A stretch of DNA of 64,000 nucleotides from contig JAFREQ010000037.1 of the NCBI GenBank assembly GCA_025331565.1, positions 1,116,001 through 1,180,000 on the forward strand. The letters run 5' to 3'. The notes below the pieces were generated by a model. That model did no database searches, was not told the origin of the DNA, and saw only the letters and a list, made by a program, of their open reading frames with translations. Shown here one piece after another: positions 1 through 11,554 of the stretch (its first letter is position 1; each line of letters starts with the position of its first letter). A program made the translations under genes and the position numbers. The DNA comes from Holacanthus passer. Taxonomy: Eukaryota > Chordata > Actinopteri > Pomacanthidae.

Positions 1-2072
1 ATATCTAATGTTTGACCTCATCAGCTTAATTGATTTTTGTAAATATCTGCTTATTCTGAATTTGATGGCAGCAACATGTTTCAAACAAGTTGAGACAGGA
101 GCAACAAAAGACTGTGAAAGTTGTGGACTGATTGAAAACACCTGTTTGGATCATTCCACAGGTAAACAGGTTCATTGGTAACAGGTGATAGTATCATGAT
201 TGGGTATGAAAGGTTCATCCTGGAAAGACTCAGTCGTTCACAAGCGAGGATGGAGAGAGGTTCAACACTTTGTCAAACACGATTGTAGAAATGAGATTAC
301 TACATGTGCTTGGGAACACTTCAGAAAACGTTGTTAAACGCAGTTTGTTTGCAAATGATTGAATTCTCTTTTTATTAAGTTTTACACAATGTCTCAACTT
401 TTTTGGGAACTGGATTGTGCTTGAAGAATTGTGGTCTAGACATGTCATTTGTGTAGATAGTCTGACTTTATCTAGAGAGATGACAATCATAATGCCTTAG
501 TCTGAATGAATTTGGTGTGATACAATATTGAGATGAACTAAATTAAACTTAAAAAATGAAAAGATATTACTCGAATATTACTCTGCTCACCGTATCATCA
601 TGATCATGAAATTACAAGCTTGTGCAGTTAAGAGAGTTTGGTGAATCTGACTTGGAACACTCGAGGTAACCTGATTAATTAAGGCTGAAAAAGTCCATTC
701 AAACTCAATTGTAAGGTTGGGGATGATCTCTAGTTGCTTTCAGTTGAATGATCCAATAACAATTCTTATAAGTCCAAGACTAATCTTTGCATCTGCATTT
801 TTTCTCAGCAAAGATTTGTTCATGTGCATGAAAGGTTTTGTACAGACTGTGGTTACTTGTTATAAATGGTATAGTTGTGTGTAGTTGGCTACATGTTTTG
901 ATCAACAATTTTATAGCAGGGAAATGGGTTTTACGCTCAAAGCGGTTTCATATTTAAAAGAAAACAGTGTTGTTTATAAAGAATGTTCCTCAAATAGATT
1001 CTCAAAAATGCTTTTATGCTATATTTATGCAATATTGTTATTTATCTGATGTAAGTGGATCCTCGAGAGCCAAATCGATTCACATCAAGTCAGGAAATCT
1101 AATCAAATTGAGAAATCAGTGCCAATATCCAGTCCTATATATCATTATAAATTAAATATCTTTGGGTTTAAGACTCTTTGAAGATGTTACCCCTGGCTCT
1201 GGGAAATTATGACAAGCATTTTTCACTATTTTCTGATGCTTTATAGAAATATAATGGATACATAAGTCGATAAAAATAATCTGTAGTTGCAGCCTCAAGG
1301 CGCATACAACATAAAACATATACACTCCTCCACCTCTCCTCCTCTCTCTCCATCTGTCGCTCTCTCTCCACCCACCCAGCCCCAGGCGTTATACAGCTGA
1401 CCCGCCCCATCCTTTCCTTAAATCTTTTCGCACGCTGTTTTCACTCCCATCCCTCCTCCTATCTCCTTCCCCCTCAGGCACACCACAGGTAAAAGCGCTG
1501 GTTGCCTTCTCTTTTTTTTCCCTCTCCACATGCTCACTTGTTCACTCCCTCACCCTCTCCCCAGCCTTCCCTGTCCGTCCCCCTGTTCCGCCTTTCCTCC
1601 GGCTCCTAACGCTCCTCCGTTCCGCTCCTCTCGCTCTTCTTGCCTCCTCTTTTAATGTCCCACACACCCTCCCGCTCATCCTCAGGCATACATTACAACT
1701 AGTGGGGCACCCAGTGCTCCGTCTTCTTTATTTATCCCTGCTGTGATTTATTCCCTCTCTCTCTCCTCTCTTTTCACTCTCTCCACCACTTTATCATTCA
1801 ATTAAATCCTCCTTTGTCTGCATTCACTTCATTCTCCAACCCCTCACGGCTCCCCCCCACACGCACACACACAGACACACACAGACGCACACACCTCTCC
1901 GCAGCATCCACCTGTGTTGTTTCCTCTACGTCCCCACCCTCTCCTCTCCTGACCTCTCCTCCACCCTCCATCCTCGCCCCTCTGCTAACTTCTCGGTTTC
2001 CTCTCTTCTGACCATCCCTGTGGAGATGTCAGCGAGAGTACTATTAGTCGTCTTTTTCCCATTCTTCCACTT

Positions 2073-2074
<2 letters not shown>

Positions 2075-2126
<52 letters not shown>
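2075..2126. repeat. (TC)n microsatellite
   Basis: Uninterrupted TC dinucleotides of about 26 units inside a wider pyrimidine-rich segment. Confidence 0.97.
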
Positions 2127-2128
<2 letters not shown>

Positions 2129-2593
2129 AATACCCCACCACCACCCCACCCCGCTCCCCAGTTGATCCGGGCAGGTTGGCTTGCAGAGCCAGCGGACTGT
2201 GTAAGACAGAATAATTGGTTCACCATAAAATGTAAAAGTGTCATTTTGAACAATGAGGTATGGGGAAGTGGAACAAATTGGAGGCCGGATTCGGAACATG
2301 AGGAGGAAGGGGAGGCGGCGGGTGTAGTGAGGAGAGGTCGGTGTATGGAGGGAGTGGGGGGAGGAGAGGGAGAGGGAGGAGGTTGTTCATTTGCATTGTG
2401 ACACACAGTGGGAAATGAGAGAGTAAGTGAGGAGAGTCCATTTCTTGGTTAGAGTGGAGTCTGGAGTCCTTTTTGATGCAGCACCTGAATGCAGGCATTG
2501 TGTGAATTTGTGTATGTACAGCCTCTATTTGTGTTTGTGTGTGTGTGTGTGTGTGTGTTATCCTACCTTCCCGGCAGCCATCGGTTTCCATTA

Positions 2594-2900
2594 GGACTGC
2601 AACTACCAGTTATTATCGTAATCAATTAATTGGACAATTATATTCTCATTTAATCGATTAATTGTTTGGTCTATAAAATGTCAAATGTACATCACAGTTT
2701 TCCAAGGTCACATCTTCAATTTTTTTTCTGTGACAGATTAAACACAAAGATTTTCAGTTTAAAAAGTAGCAGAAATTGAATAAGCTGCAACAAGAGAATG
2801 GTGGTAATTTTTGTTTAAAAAATAAATTAAATGATTTATCAAATCAAAATAGTTGCAGATTAATTTTCTGTCCATTTGATTCAGTTGATTCATCGACTTG
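2594..2900 (+). repeat. dispersed teleost repeat (ATCGATTAAT-type nonautonomous element)
   Basis: Starts AGGACTGCAACTACCAGTTA and continues with AATCAATTAATTGG, ATCGATTAATTGTTTGGTC and TATAAAATGTCA. It ends with CAAAATAGTTGCAGATTAAT. This is the layout of a very common fish interspersed repeat with AATCGATTAAT ends. Identified from memory of the family, not by a search. Confidence 0.65.
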
Positions 2901-5079
2901 CTTGAAATTGCCTGAAATACAAAATCTATCAGGATTAGTCATTTGTTGCCTTTAGCATTTAAGCAGAACTCAACATCAAAAACCTGAGAGTGAGCTGCAA
3001 ACTTTTTAATTCAGGGAATTCAAAACCTCATTTACATTTGCCTTTTCAAAACCTCCATTTTTGCTCATTTTTTGTCTTTTTGTTCGGCATAAAGAAACAC
3101 TTTTTGACTCTCGTATGTGAGAGCATGCTTGAACATCCTTGAATAGGAGAGCTTTCAGAAAGTCACTGCTTTCAACGACAACACACACAAAGGCTTCTAA
3201 ATGTCACCTATAACTAAATAACAAGCATCTTTCACGTCTCTGTGAGTTGACTTTTTTATATCGTCCTTAGATTAATGGAAACCAGCAGCTGCCTGGAAAG
3301 TAGAAAATCAATCCAAGAATTTATGGTATGCTTTAGAAAATTGGCCAGCAGCAACGTAAAGCACACGCACAGCATGTACAGTATGCACAATTTGTTGCTA
3401 ATGGGCTAAGACGTGAACACCACTTGTATGGTCCTTAAGCCTCTCCAGCAACATTGTGCTGCTGGTCCATCATAGAGTAATGTTGCTGGATCCACGTCCC
3501 AAAGTTTCCAGATATATTAAGTAAAAAGGCTGAATTAGTACAATGCAGCTTTTCAGAACTTCTTAGTAGAAGCAGAAAGAAGGAATTTACTGTGTTTTCT
3601 AACTTTAAAGCCACATTAAAGAGATGAATGTAAGGGGAAATCTGGGTTGAACGGGCTAATGGTAATTAATATCACCCTTTAAAGCTCTGTGTAATAACCT
3701 GGCACAGAAGAGGCACTGTGGACAAAAGTTCAGAATTTGCAGCTGCGGTCTGTTACACTTTTTATGACATTAGACAAAAAACAAACTCATACTGCCCGAA
3801 GTGTATTCCATATCAGATCACAGTGGATCAAGATGTGCGTGGAGAATAGCACGAAAGCTCCTACTTGACCTCGGAAATTGTGATTTGATTAAAATAAAAA
3901 CTCACTCAGGATCCGCTTACTAACTTTTTTGGGTTTTCAGCAGAATCACGCAGTCTTTATGATAGTTCATGGCTGTCATGGTGTTGTATCTGTCGACATG
4001 CAGATGTTCTGATTTCATTCAAAACTTTTAGCATGATAAAAGAAAACTCCATCTGCTGATTAGGATCATGTGATACAGCTGAAAGCCCCAGGGGACAAAA
4101 AGCTAATAAGTTGACCCTGAGTTGGGATTGCTCCACCAAAGTGTTTTTTTTTTTTTAATCATTTCTGGTCATTACAAATGAAGACCTCGTCAATTTCAAT
4201 TTCACCCCTATAGACTATTCACTATGATAGACAGTTCAGTTAACATACATACTCTGTTAAATCTTGTAAGAGTTAACAACACTGTTAAAAATGTAAACAT
4301 AACACTGTACTGTAAAAAAGTCATCACAGAGAACTTGTAGGTCAATGTTAATGTTTGGTTGGTAGTAAAGTTAGGCATGTAGTTGTGAGTCTTCAGGTCT
4401 GGATTAGGTTTAAAGAATAAATCAGATGAACACAAACACATGCATTCAAGTCAAATGTCTATGTTAGTATATGGAGGAAGGTATTCACTTTTTCCTTTCC
4501 ATACAGAATACCTTGGAACTCAGTCGGCCCAATCACAATAACACAGCATCTCAGTCAAGAGCCCTCACTCTCAAGAATATTATGTTATGAAGTGTAATGA
4601 CTGTGAATGGTTGCACAGCATGTCTATTATGTTAAGGTCAAGGACTGTCTCAAGCAGTTCTACACAACTCGGAAGTGGAAGATGAGCCAGAGGAATGAGA
4701 AGATACCGAGGAGAGAAAGTGGCAGAGTGAAGAGGTGGAAAAAAAGAGGGGAGAAAGAGGAAGGAAGGGAGGGAGGGAGGGAGGGAGCACTGATGCTTCT
4801 TTGTCCTCTACTCTTTGTCGCTCACACCTCTTGGTTTTTCATGGACCATAATAACTCACACGGCTCCGGTCGACCCCCACCTGCAGTTTGCTTCAGAGTG
4901 TGTGTCCGCATGTGTATCTGCATGTGTGTGTGTGTGTGTTAATCAGTGCAGTTATGTGTTTCGCTCCAACTCTGTGTATGAATGTATCCTATGCATGCAT
5001 TTCCAAATCGGTGTATGTGGATGTGTCAGACATATGCAAGGGTGTGTATGTGTATGTGTGTGTGCGAGGAAGGGAGAGA

Positions 5080-5094
5080 GAGAGAGAGAGAGAG
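5080..5094. repeat. short (GA)n tract
   Basis: Short GA dinucleotide run next to a (TG)-rich stretch at 5030-5070. Confidence 0.8.
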
Positions 5095-5413
5095 CATGCT
5101 GGGTAGGAGGTCAGCTCCATGGTGCATTCCTTCACACCCCATCAGCATCTGGATGAGAGGAGGAGGAGGAGGGGAGGACAGAATGGATGGAAGGAGGGAA
5201 GGGTGTCTCAAGGGGGTTGGGGAGGAGCTCCCTCCTTCTCTTTCTTTCTCTCCTACCCTCCTCTCCCCTCTCTTGGAGAAAACAGATGAGGGGAGATGTT
5301 GGGGTGGGGGGGTGAGTTTAGCCCCTCGCCCACTACATTAAATGTACAGGGTCTCCTTGGCAACGGGAACGCCGCCATGGCAACACATGTAGTGTAAGGC
5401 AGGTGATGTCGCA

Positions 5414-5414
5414 T

Positions 5415-5447
<33 letters not shown>

Positions 5448-5590
5448 AAGAGAGAGAGAAAGAGAGATAGGGAGAGACAGAGAGAAAGAGACAGACAGAC
5501 CAACAGACAGAGAGAGGGGGAGAGAGAGCAAGGATGGAAAGAGAGACAGACAGACAGAGTGAGAGGACAGAGAGAGAGAGTGGGGTAGAT
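5414..5590. repeat. compound (GA)n/(GACA)n purine-rich tract
   Basis: GA dinucleotides mixed with ACAG/GACA units over about 175 bases, almost purely purine on the + strand apart from C in the GACA units. Confidence 0.9.
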
Positions 5591-5750
5591 GGGGGTAGAG
5601 AGACGGGTGGGGGTGGGGTGGTGGAGGAAACAGACAGGCTGTTAGCGCAGGAAAAATATGTTATCGCCGTGGCAACGCAATGTGGCAACTCTCCATGGCA
5701 ACAGCAGGTGGCTCAGGGCTGAAATTTGCGTTCGCTGCTTTTTCATATTG

Positions 5751-5751
<1 letters not shown>

Positions 5752-5835
<84 letters not shown>
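5752..5835. repeat. (TG)42 microsatellite
   Basis: Uninterrupted alternating TG for 84 bases, followed by GCGCGCACGC. All local open frames in it are repeat artefacts. Confidence 0.98.
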
Positions 5836-5841
<6 letters not shown>

Positions 5842-6083
5842 CGCATGTACAGTAAGTGTGTGTGTGTGTGTTTGTGTGAGAGAGAGTCCATTATTCCCCT
5901 GCATCTGTTGAGGTGAGAGCCACATCACAAGTGCAGACGTCCAAATCCTCTCATTGAGCAGCTTAGCAGAACATAAAACAGGACTCCGATTACAAAGGAA
6001 ACTCTCCTGATGAGCGCAAACCAGTGGGCTGCTTTTGCAGAGTTCACAGCTTCCCCAGGTGTTTTCTGTCCTGTCTGTTTGGT

Positions 6084-6088
<5 letters not shown>

Positions 6089-6138
<50 letters not shown>
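6089..6138. repeat. (TG)n microsatellite
   Basis: About 25 uninterrupted TG units. Confidence 0.98.
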
Positions 6139-6141
<3 letters not shown>

Positions 6142-6287
6142 ATATGACCAAGATCCATGTTGTGAGACCTTCAATGAGTTTGTTTGAGAACAGCCTGTCT
6201 AGCTAGAGAGGAAAAGAAAGGAGCAGTCAGACGTGTTGTCTAATGGGGAGCTAAAGACCACTCAACCTGGAAAAGCTCTTACAGCCA

Positions 6288-6288
<1 letters not shown>

Positions 6289-6339
<51 letters not shown>
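6289..6339. repeat. (CT)n microsatellite
   Basis: CT dinucleotides with a single TT interruption near 6300. Confidence 0.97.
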
Positions 6340-6342
<3 letters not shown>

Positions 6343-6699
6343 TCTATCCCTCCATCTTTCTCCTCCTGTCTTAAAATTATAGATTCAGCAGCAGGACTGT
6401 ATCTATTGTCTTCCTGTGTGTGTGCGCATATGTGTGAGTGAAGATGTCTCCGTCTATGTGAGAAATGCCGTCATTACCTCCCTCATTAGTGGTGCAATGA
6501 TCACCTAAACTGAGTGTGTTCCTCTGTGTGTGTGTGTGTGTGTGTGTGCTGCATGTAGTGTAAGCGTGTGTTTTAACGTGTCACACTGTACCCACGTCTG
6601 TCTTAAACACGCCTGTGTGACATGAACGCGTGTTAAATGTGTGTGCGTTGATGAGGTTTTTTTCCTTTTTCTTTTTTATGTGTGTGAATGGGCCAGTGG

Positions 6700-6900
6700 C
6701 GGGCGGTGGGGGGTTGTCATGAGAAATTACCCCCATGGACTACAGCGGCGAGGCTGTAATTCTCCGAGGTAATCACAGGGAATAATGGCAACAGTGGGAC
6801 ACCCGGGAATCTAATCACTATAATCAGAAGCACTGGCTTATGGGCTCAAATTCCTGCCTTGCTATCTGCCTCGTGATGAAGCCTGCTGGGCTGGTTGGCT
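6700..6900. other. candidate conserved noncoding block next to foxn3 exon
   Basis: Balanced-composition, repeat-free DNA flanked by microsatellites, dense in TAAT cores (GTAATTCTCC, GGTAATCACA, TCTAATCACTATAATCAG). This looks like constrained regulatory DNA, but conservation cannot be measured here. Confidence 0.3.
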
Positions 6901-6971
6901 GCTGCAACATGATCAAATGATTGACCAGTTTTCTCTCTCCCCATCCCTTCTTCTTCTTCTCTCTTTTCTAG

Positions 6972-7030
6972 TCCTCCATTGTGGTCGGGGAGTCCCCTCT
7001 TCAGAAAGAACGGAGGAGTTCTCCTACAAG
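6972..7030 (+). CDS. foxn3: foxn3 coding exon (59 bp, after the forkhead)
   Basis: A strong pyrimidine tract and AG end at 6971, and donor AAG|GTACC starts at 7031. The frame (first base closes a codon, last base opens one) reads PPLWSGSPLFRKNGGVLLQ, matching the FOXN3 segment after the forkhead that in human reads like PPIWPGSTFFKRNGALLQ. The exon is too short to stand out as an open frame and was found from its splice sites. Confidence 0.85.
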
Positions 7031-10000
7031 GTACCGTTTCACCTCTGCGAGTCTACTGTATGTGTGTGTGATCTCCCGCCTCTTTCTTTCTTTCTCTCTT
7101 TCTGTCTTTATTTCATGCGCTTTCTCTCTGTCTCACCCTCTCTCCCCCCCCCCTGTCCTCCCCTCCCTCCCGTCACCCTCTACGGATGTGCCAACTCCAA
7201 TCATCTCAATTCCAAATCCCTCTTTTTAGAAGCGCACCTTGAGAATACCGAGCGCTGAGTTCTGACACTTGGCTCGGCGCCAGAGGAGGAATGCTTTTTC
7301 TACGGAGGCGTATTTGAAAGTTGAAAAAAAAGTGATAGAGACACAGCAAGTGAGGGAGGGAAAGAAAGAGAGAGAGGGGAGAGAAAATCTCAGCTTCAAA
7401 TCTGAGGCTGGGGAGCAATCCCCATGCCTCCTTTCCTCATTCAACACAACGCACAGTCTCTTATACACCTCCTTTTCCCTGTATTTCCCATTATTACCCC
7501 CCTCTCCTCCTCTTCATCTCCCCCCCAACCTCCTCCCTGGTGGCTGGACGGCAGTTTAAATGGACATTCAATCCCAATCAGGGAGCACTCCGGGAGCTCG
7601 CTGGGCTGCCGAGTCCTAAATGGAGGGGGAAATGGATACATTAGGCGTCTGCGGTGCGCCCTCCATCGCCGCTGATAATGGAGTAGTAATGGTCAAGGAG
7701 CCGAGGTTGGAGAGAGTGTCTGAAAACCCGGACTCCCCCCAGACGCATACAATCTGAGAGTGATGTGTCTGAGCGGTCGGACAGATGGACGGACAGATAG
7801 GCGCAGGGGGAGACGGGCAGGAAGGCCATCTTGGAGCACACGTGTGACGGGGAGAGACGGAGGGGGGGGTGAGGAAACTTTTTAAATGTGTAATGTGTTT
7901 CTGAAAGGAGAGACAGCGCAGAATGGTCGGGCGTGACATTTGGAGGCAGCAGAGAGAGAGAAAGTTGTGACAGACAGCCAGAGGCAAAGACAAGGAAAAA
8001 GAGGAGGGAGGGTGGAGAGGTGGACTGGCAGAGAGAGTGAGTTTGGGGCTGTTAGTGCCCTCCGTTATTACTTCCATCTCCCATTCCCAGAGCTTTCAGA
8101 GCCGCTCCTCTCTGAGCTGATGTGGGCTGAAATCTGCCTCTCCCTGTGGCCCGGCACCGGCTCAGGATGAGCGCAAGGACAATGCCTGGCAGCTGTGTCC
8201 TTAATCCAACCCATCACCCCAAAGTTCAACATTTAATAGCTCTAAATTATAGGGGATGTGCTCAGCCTGAGTGTTTCTATTTTATTTAAGCGCTCAGTTC
8301 GCCTGCTATCATTTAAGAAGGAGCCTTGTCCCAGTTGTATTTATTTAGAAACCTGTTCTCGGGCTTTGTTTACCTGTCGGCTGCAGTGGACGGGTGTATC
8401 CAAGTTAACAGAAAAGCTGTTAAACCAGCTGTTAAACGTTTAATTGCAGCGTATCAGCACATCACGACCGTTCTGAAGGTTCAAACGTACAGTATATTGA
8501 GATTACATCTGTTTACAAATGATCGCCCTTCAGAACAGTAAACTCTGAATATTCTGCTCATGATTTTTCGATTAAAGGATTTTTTTATGGTGTTTGTGGT
8601 GTTTTTATTGCAACTACAGGCAGCAAGAGAGCAGGAGCTATTTTAATAATTCAGACTTTACAGCAAAAGCTGAATTGAAGGTTCAGTGGTGGAAAGTGAC
8701 TAAGTACAATTAATTTGGAGGTACATGTACTGCATTTCATGCTACTTGTTGAAATTTTGTTGTGTTATCATCAAAAAAATATCTCAAATATCAAAAGGAA
8801 AGTGCACCTGTATTTTGTTATTTAATTATTATGATATTATTACTCATACAAACATGTAGCTGGTCAAGGCTCAGTTGAGCTCTTTTAAATACTGTTGGGA
8901 TGATACTGGTCATAGAGTATGTTCTTGTTACTTAAAATTGTAATTAAAAAATAGCTCCCTGAAAAATAAACGTAATGGAGTAAAACAGTACAATATTTCC
9001 ATCTGAAATAAAGTGCAAATAGAGAGTAGAATAAAATGGAACTAGTATAAGTACCTCATATCTGTATTTAAGTATAGTACTTAGTAAATGTACTTGGTTA
9101 CATTCGACAGCTGTACTTGTGTCTTTAAGTGCAAGACTTTTAATTGTAAAGTATTTTTTTCATCATGATGTGGCTACTTTTATTATCAGTAAGTTATCTG
9201 AGTATTTCACTACTGTACCACAGTTGGAGGACAAAATAATGGAAACACTTGATGAAAACCACCTTAACTTCTGTAGTGATTTATGCACATAATCAGGGTT
9301 AGTTTTTCAGACTTGACAAAGCTCCCTTCAGAGCCACAGAAGACAATATACAACTGAGTAGAACTCCTCATGACAGGTAAACTGGACTTCATGTGTGAAA
9401 TCGATGGAGTGCACCTCTTAAGTTTTCAAAGTAATATGAGCCCAAATCATATTTGCCAAAATCGCGGGTCAAAAGATTTGATTTTTAAAACTATATTTAG
9501 GGGAATGGACTTGAGAGTCATAGAAAATGTGCCAACATTCAGCCAACCTGCATCAACAGAAGAGAAGAGGAGGTAAAAGTTGAATGTGACCAGCAAAAAT
9601 GTCAGATCAGAGGTGTACAGCTGGTTAACAGCCTGACAGGACCCAAGTTTGTAGCTGTGTTTAAAAGGCTTATTAAGTTCCAGTAAGTAAGCGTTGCTTT
9701 AATTTTGTCTCCCCCCCGTAAGTCATAGCACATGTCAGTCAGCCAACCACTTCGACGCTCAGCTGGAGTGTCAGATAGACAAGCCGGTTAGCCATCCAGT
9801 TAAACTGCCAGCATTCTCAGCCCACCAGCAATCCAGCCAGTCAGTCAGACAACATTAGTATGCATCCTGCCCTCAGACTCTGTACTCAGTTTAACACACG
9901 GCAGCCAAGCAGATAGACAGGAGTAGATGGGGAGAGAGGGGGTGTTTTGACTGAGCGAGAGGCCACTTTCAAACGGTTGCGTTCTCAGGGTCTGCTGGGA

Positions 10001-10765
10001 GTGACCTTTGAACCCGTGGACCGTGCGTGTGTTTGCGAGCGCTCGGTGCCTGTCTGCTGCGCTCCTCTGCCAGCCGTGCAGAGACTGCAGCCTGCAGGGC
10101 CATGTGGAACTCATTTAACAGGAGAGCAGAGGAGGCTGAGCGCGTATATGGCACATGAGAGAGGAGCGGGGAGGGAGGCTGCGAGGGCTTCGCTTGCCCT
10201 GGAAAACAGGCAGGCAGGCGAAGACGTAGGAAGCAGACAGAAAGGCAGAGCAGCTGAGCAGACGTAGGAAAAAAAGACAGACTAGAGGATATTTTCTCTC
10301 CAGGAAAAAGGCAGAGATGCAGACAGACACCTCTTCTCTTCTGTATTTACATTTTTTTTCCTCAGCGCGTCCTGCTTTCTGCAACCAAGCCGAGTGTTTT
10401 TCTTCCTTTTTTTTTTTTTATTATTGCTCTGAGCTTGTAAAATGCATTGCTCAATCCCAGTGAGTGAGGACGGGCTTTGGGAGCGTTGCCTGCTCTTTCC
10501 CAGCTTAGTTTGTCACCTCGTCTCCTTAGCATATGTCCCAGGCTTTTTTAACCTGCGGAGACGGCGTGCACGCTCAGTTGGAGATATGAGTCACCACCGC
10601 ACATAGAATGACGGCGAGATCGATAGAGAGGGAAAGATATCAACCAGAGAGGACGGAATTAGAAAGACAAAGAGGAGGGTTTGCAGAGAAGCCCAAACAG
10701 CAAAGCAAGGAGGCGAAGAGACACAACACGCACATAAGAGGAGAGTTGTCTGCGCTCGTGCTGGG

Positions 10766-10811
<46 letters not shown>

Positions 10812-11519
10812 CCAGGGTAAACAGTGGTGGTCAGGAGTGTGTCGCTGAGCTATGAGAGGCCGTGTCAAACAGAGCTTGGTATTTCCTTTCCCCCCTTTTC
10901 TCTCTCTCTCCCTCTCTCCCTCTCTCAGCTTCTCTCTATCACTTTCTCTGCTGATGCATGATCTACCACTCTGTGGCATGTGGAAGGGGAGCCGTTGCTA
11001 TGGCAACCCAAAGCCTGACTGGAGCGAGGTGGGGAAGGAGGGAGGGGTGGGTGCACATCCACCCGGGGAGACCTAATGCACTGCCCGCACACACACACAC
11101 ACACACACACAGCCATGCAGCCAGTGATCAAGATTATAAAAGAGACTCTGTGCAGGGACCTACTTATAAGGTTATGGAGAGCAGAGCTGGAGATATCAGG
11201 GGCAGAGCCACACTAACTGGAGTCAATAAGATTACTGTGGACACAGCCGGCCGGGGGAAAAGCTACAGAAACACACCAACAAATGACAAACGACAAACAG
11301 CTCTATCATAATTCATCTTTGTGTGTTACAGCATGAAGCAAATATACGTTGCGGGCTGGTTTTCTGGGGGGCCTCGCCATGAACACTTGTATGTTTTAAT
11401 GAGCTTGTGGTTCCTGGGGGCGAATTAAATTTCTCCCTCATAACATGAATCATAAATTTACTGAGATTTCAAACCAGAGATGGAAAAAGAAAGATATAGC
11501 TACAGCATATTGATGCTGT

Positions 11520-11554
<35 letters not shown>

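Larger units (their letters stand above)
1..6971 (+). other. foxn3: foxn3 intron (left end outside window)
   Basis: No coding exon is recognisable. The stretch holds a dispersed teleost repeat at 2594-2900, a pyrimidine-rich segment at 1325-2130, dense microsatellites (2075-2126, 5414-5590, 5752-5835, 6089-6138, 6289-6339), GGCAAC X-box-like motifs at 5351-5702 and a unique TAAT-rich block at 6700-6900 just before the exon. The first 1.2 kb is plain AT-rich DNA with nothing I can name. Confidence 0.75.

Noticed and set aside
5642..6174. Open frames made of His-Thr or Cys-Val repeats on both strands
   Set aside because: They are translations of (GT)n microsatellites, not proteins.
9215..9660. 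Possible transposon relic beginning TTGGAGGACAAAATAATGGA
   Set aside because: The first words look like a fish transposon end, but nothing downstream could be matched to a family.
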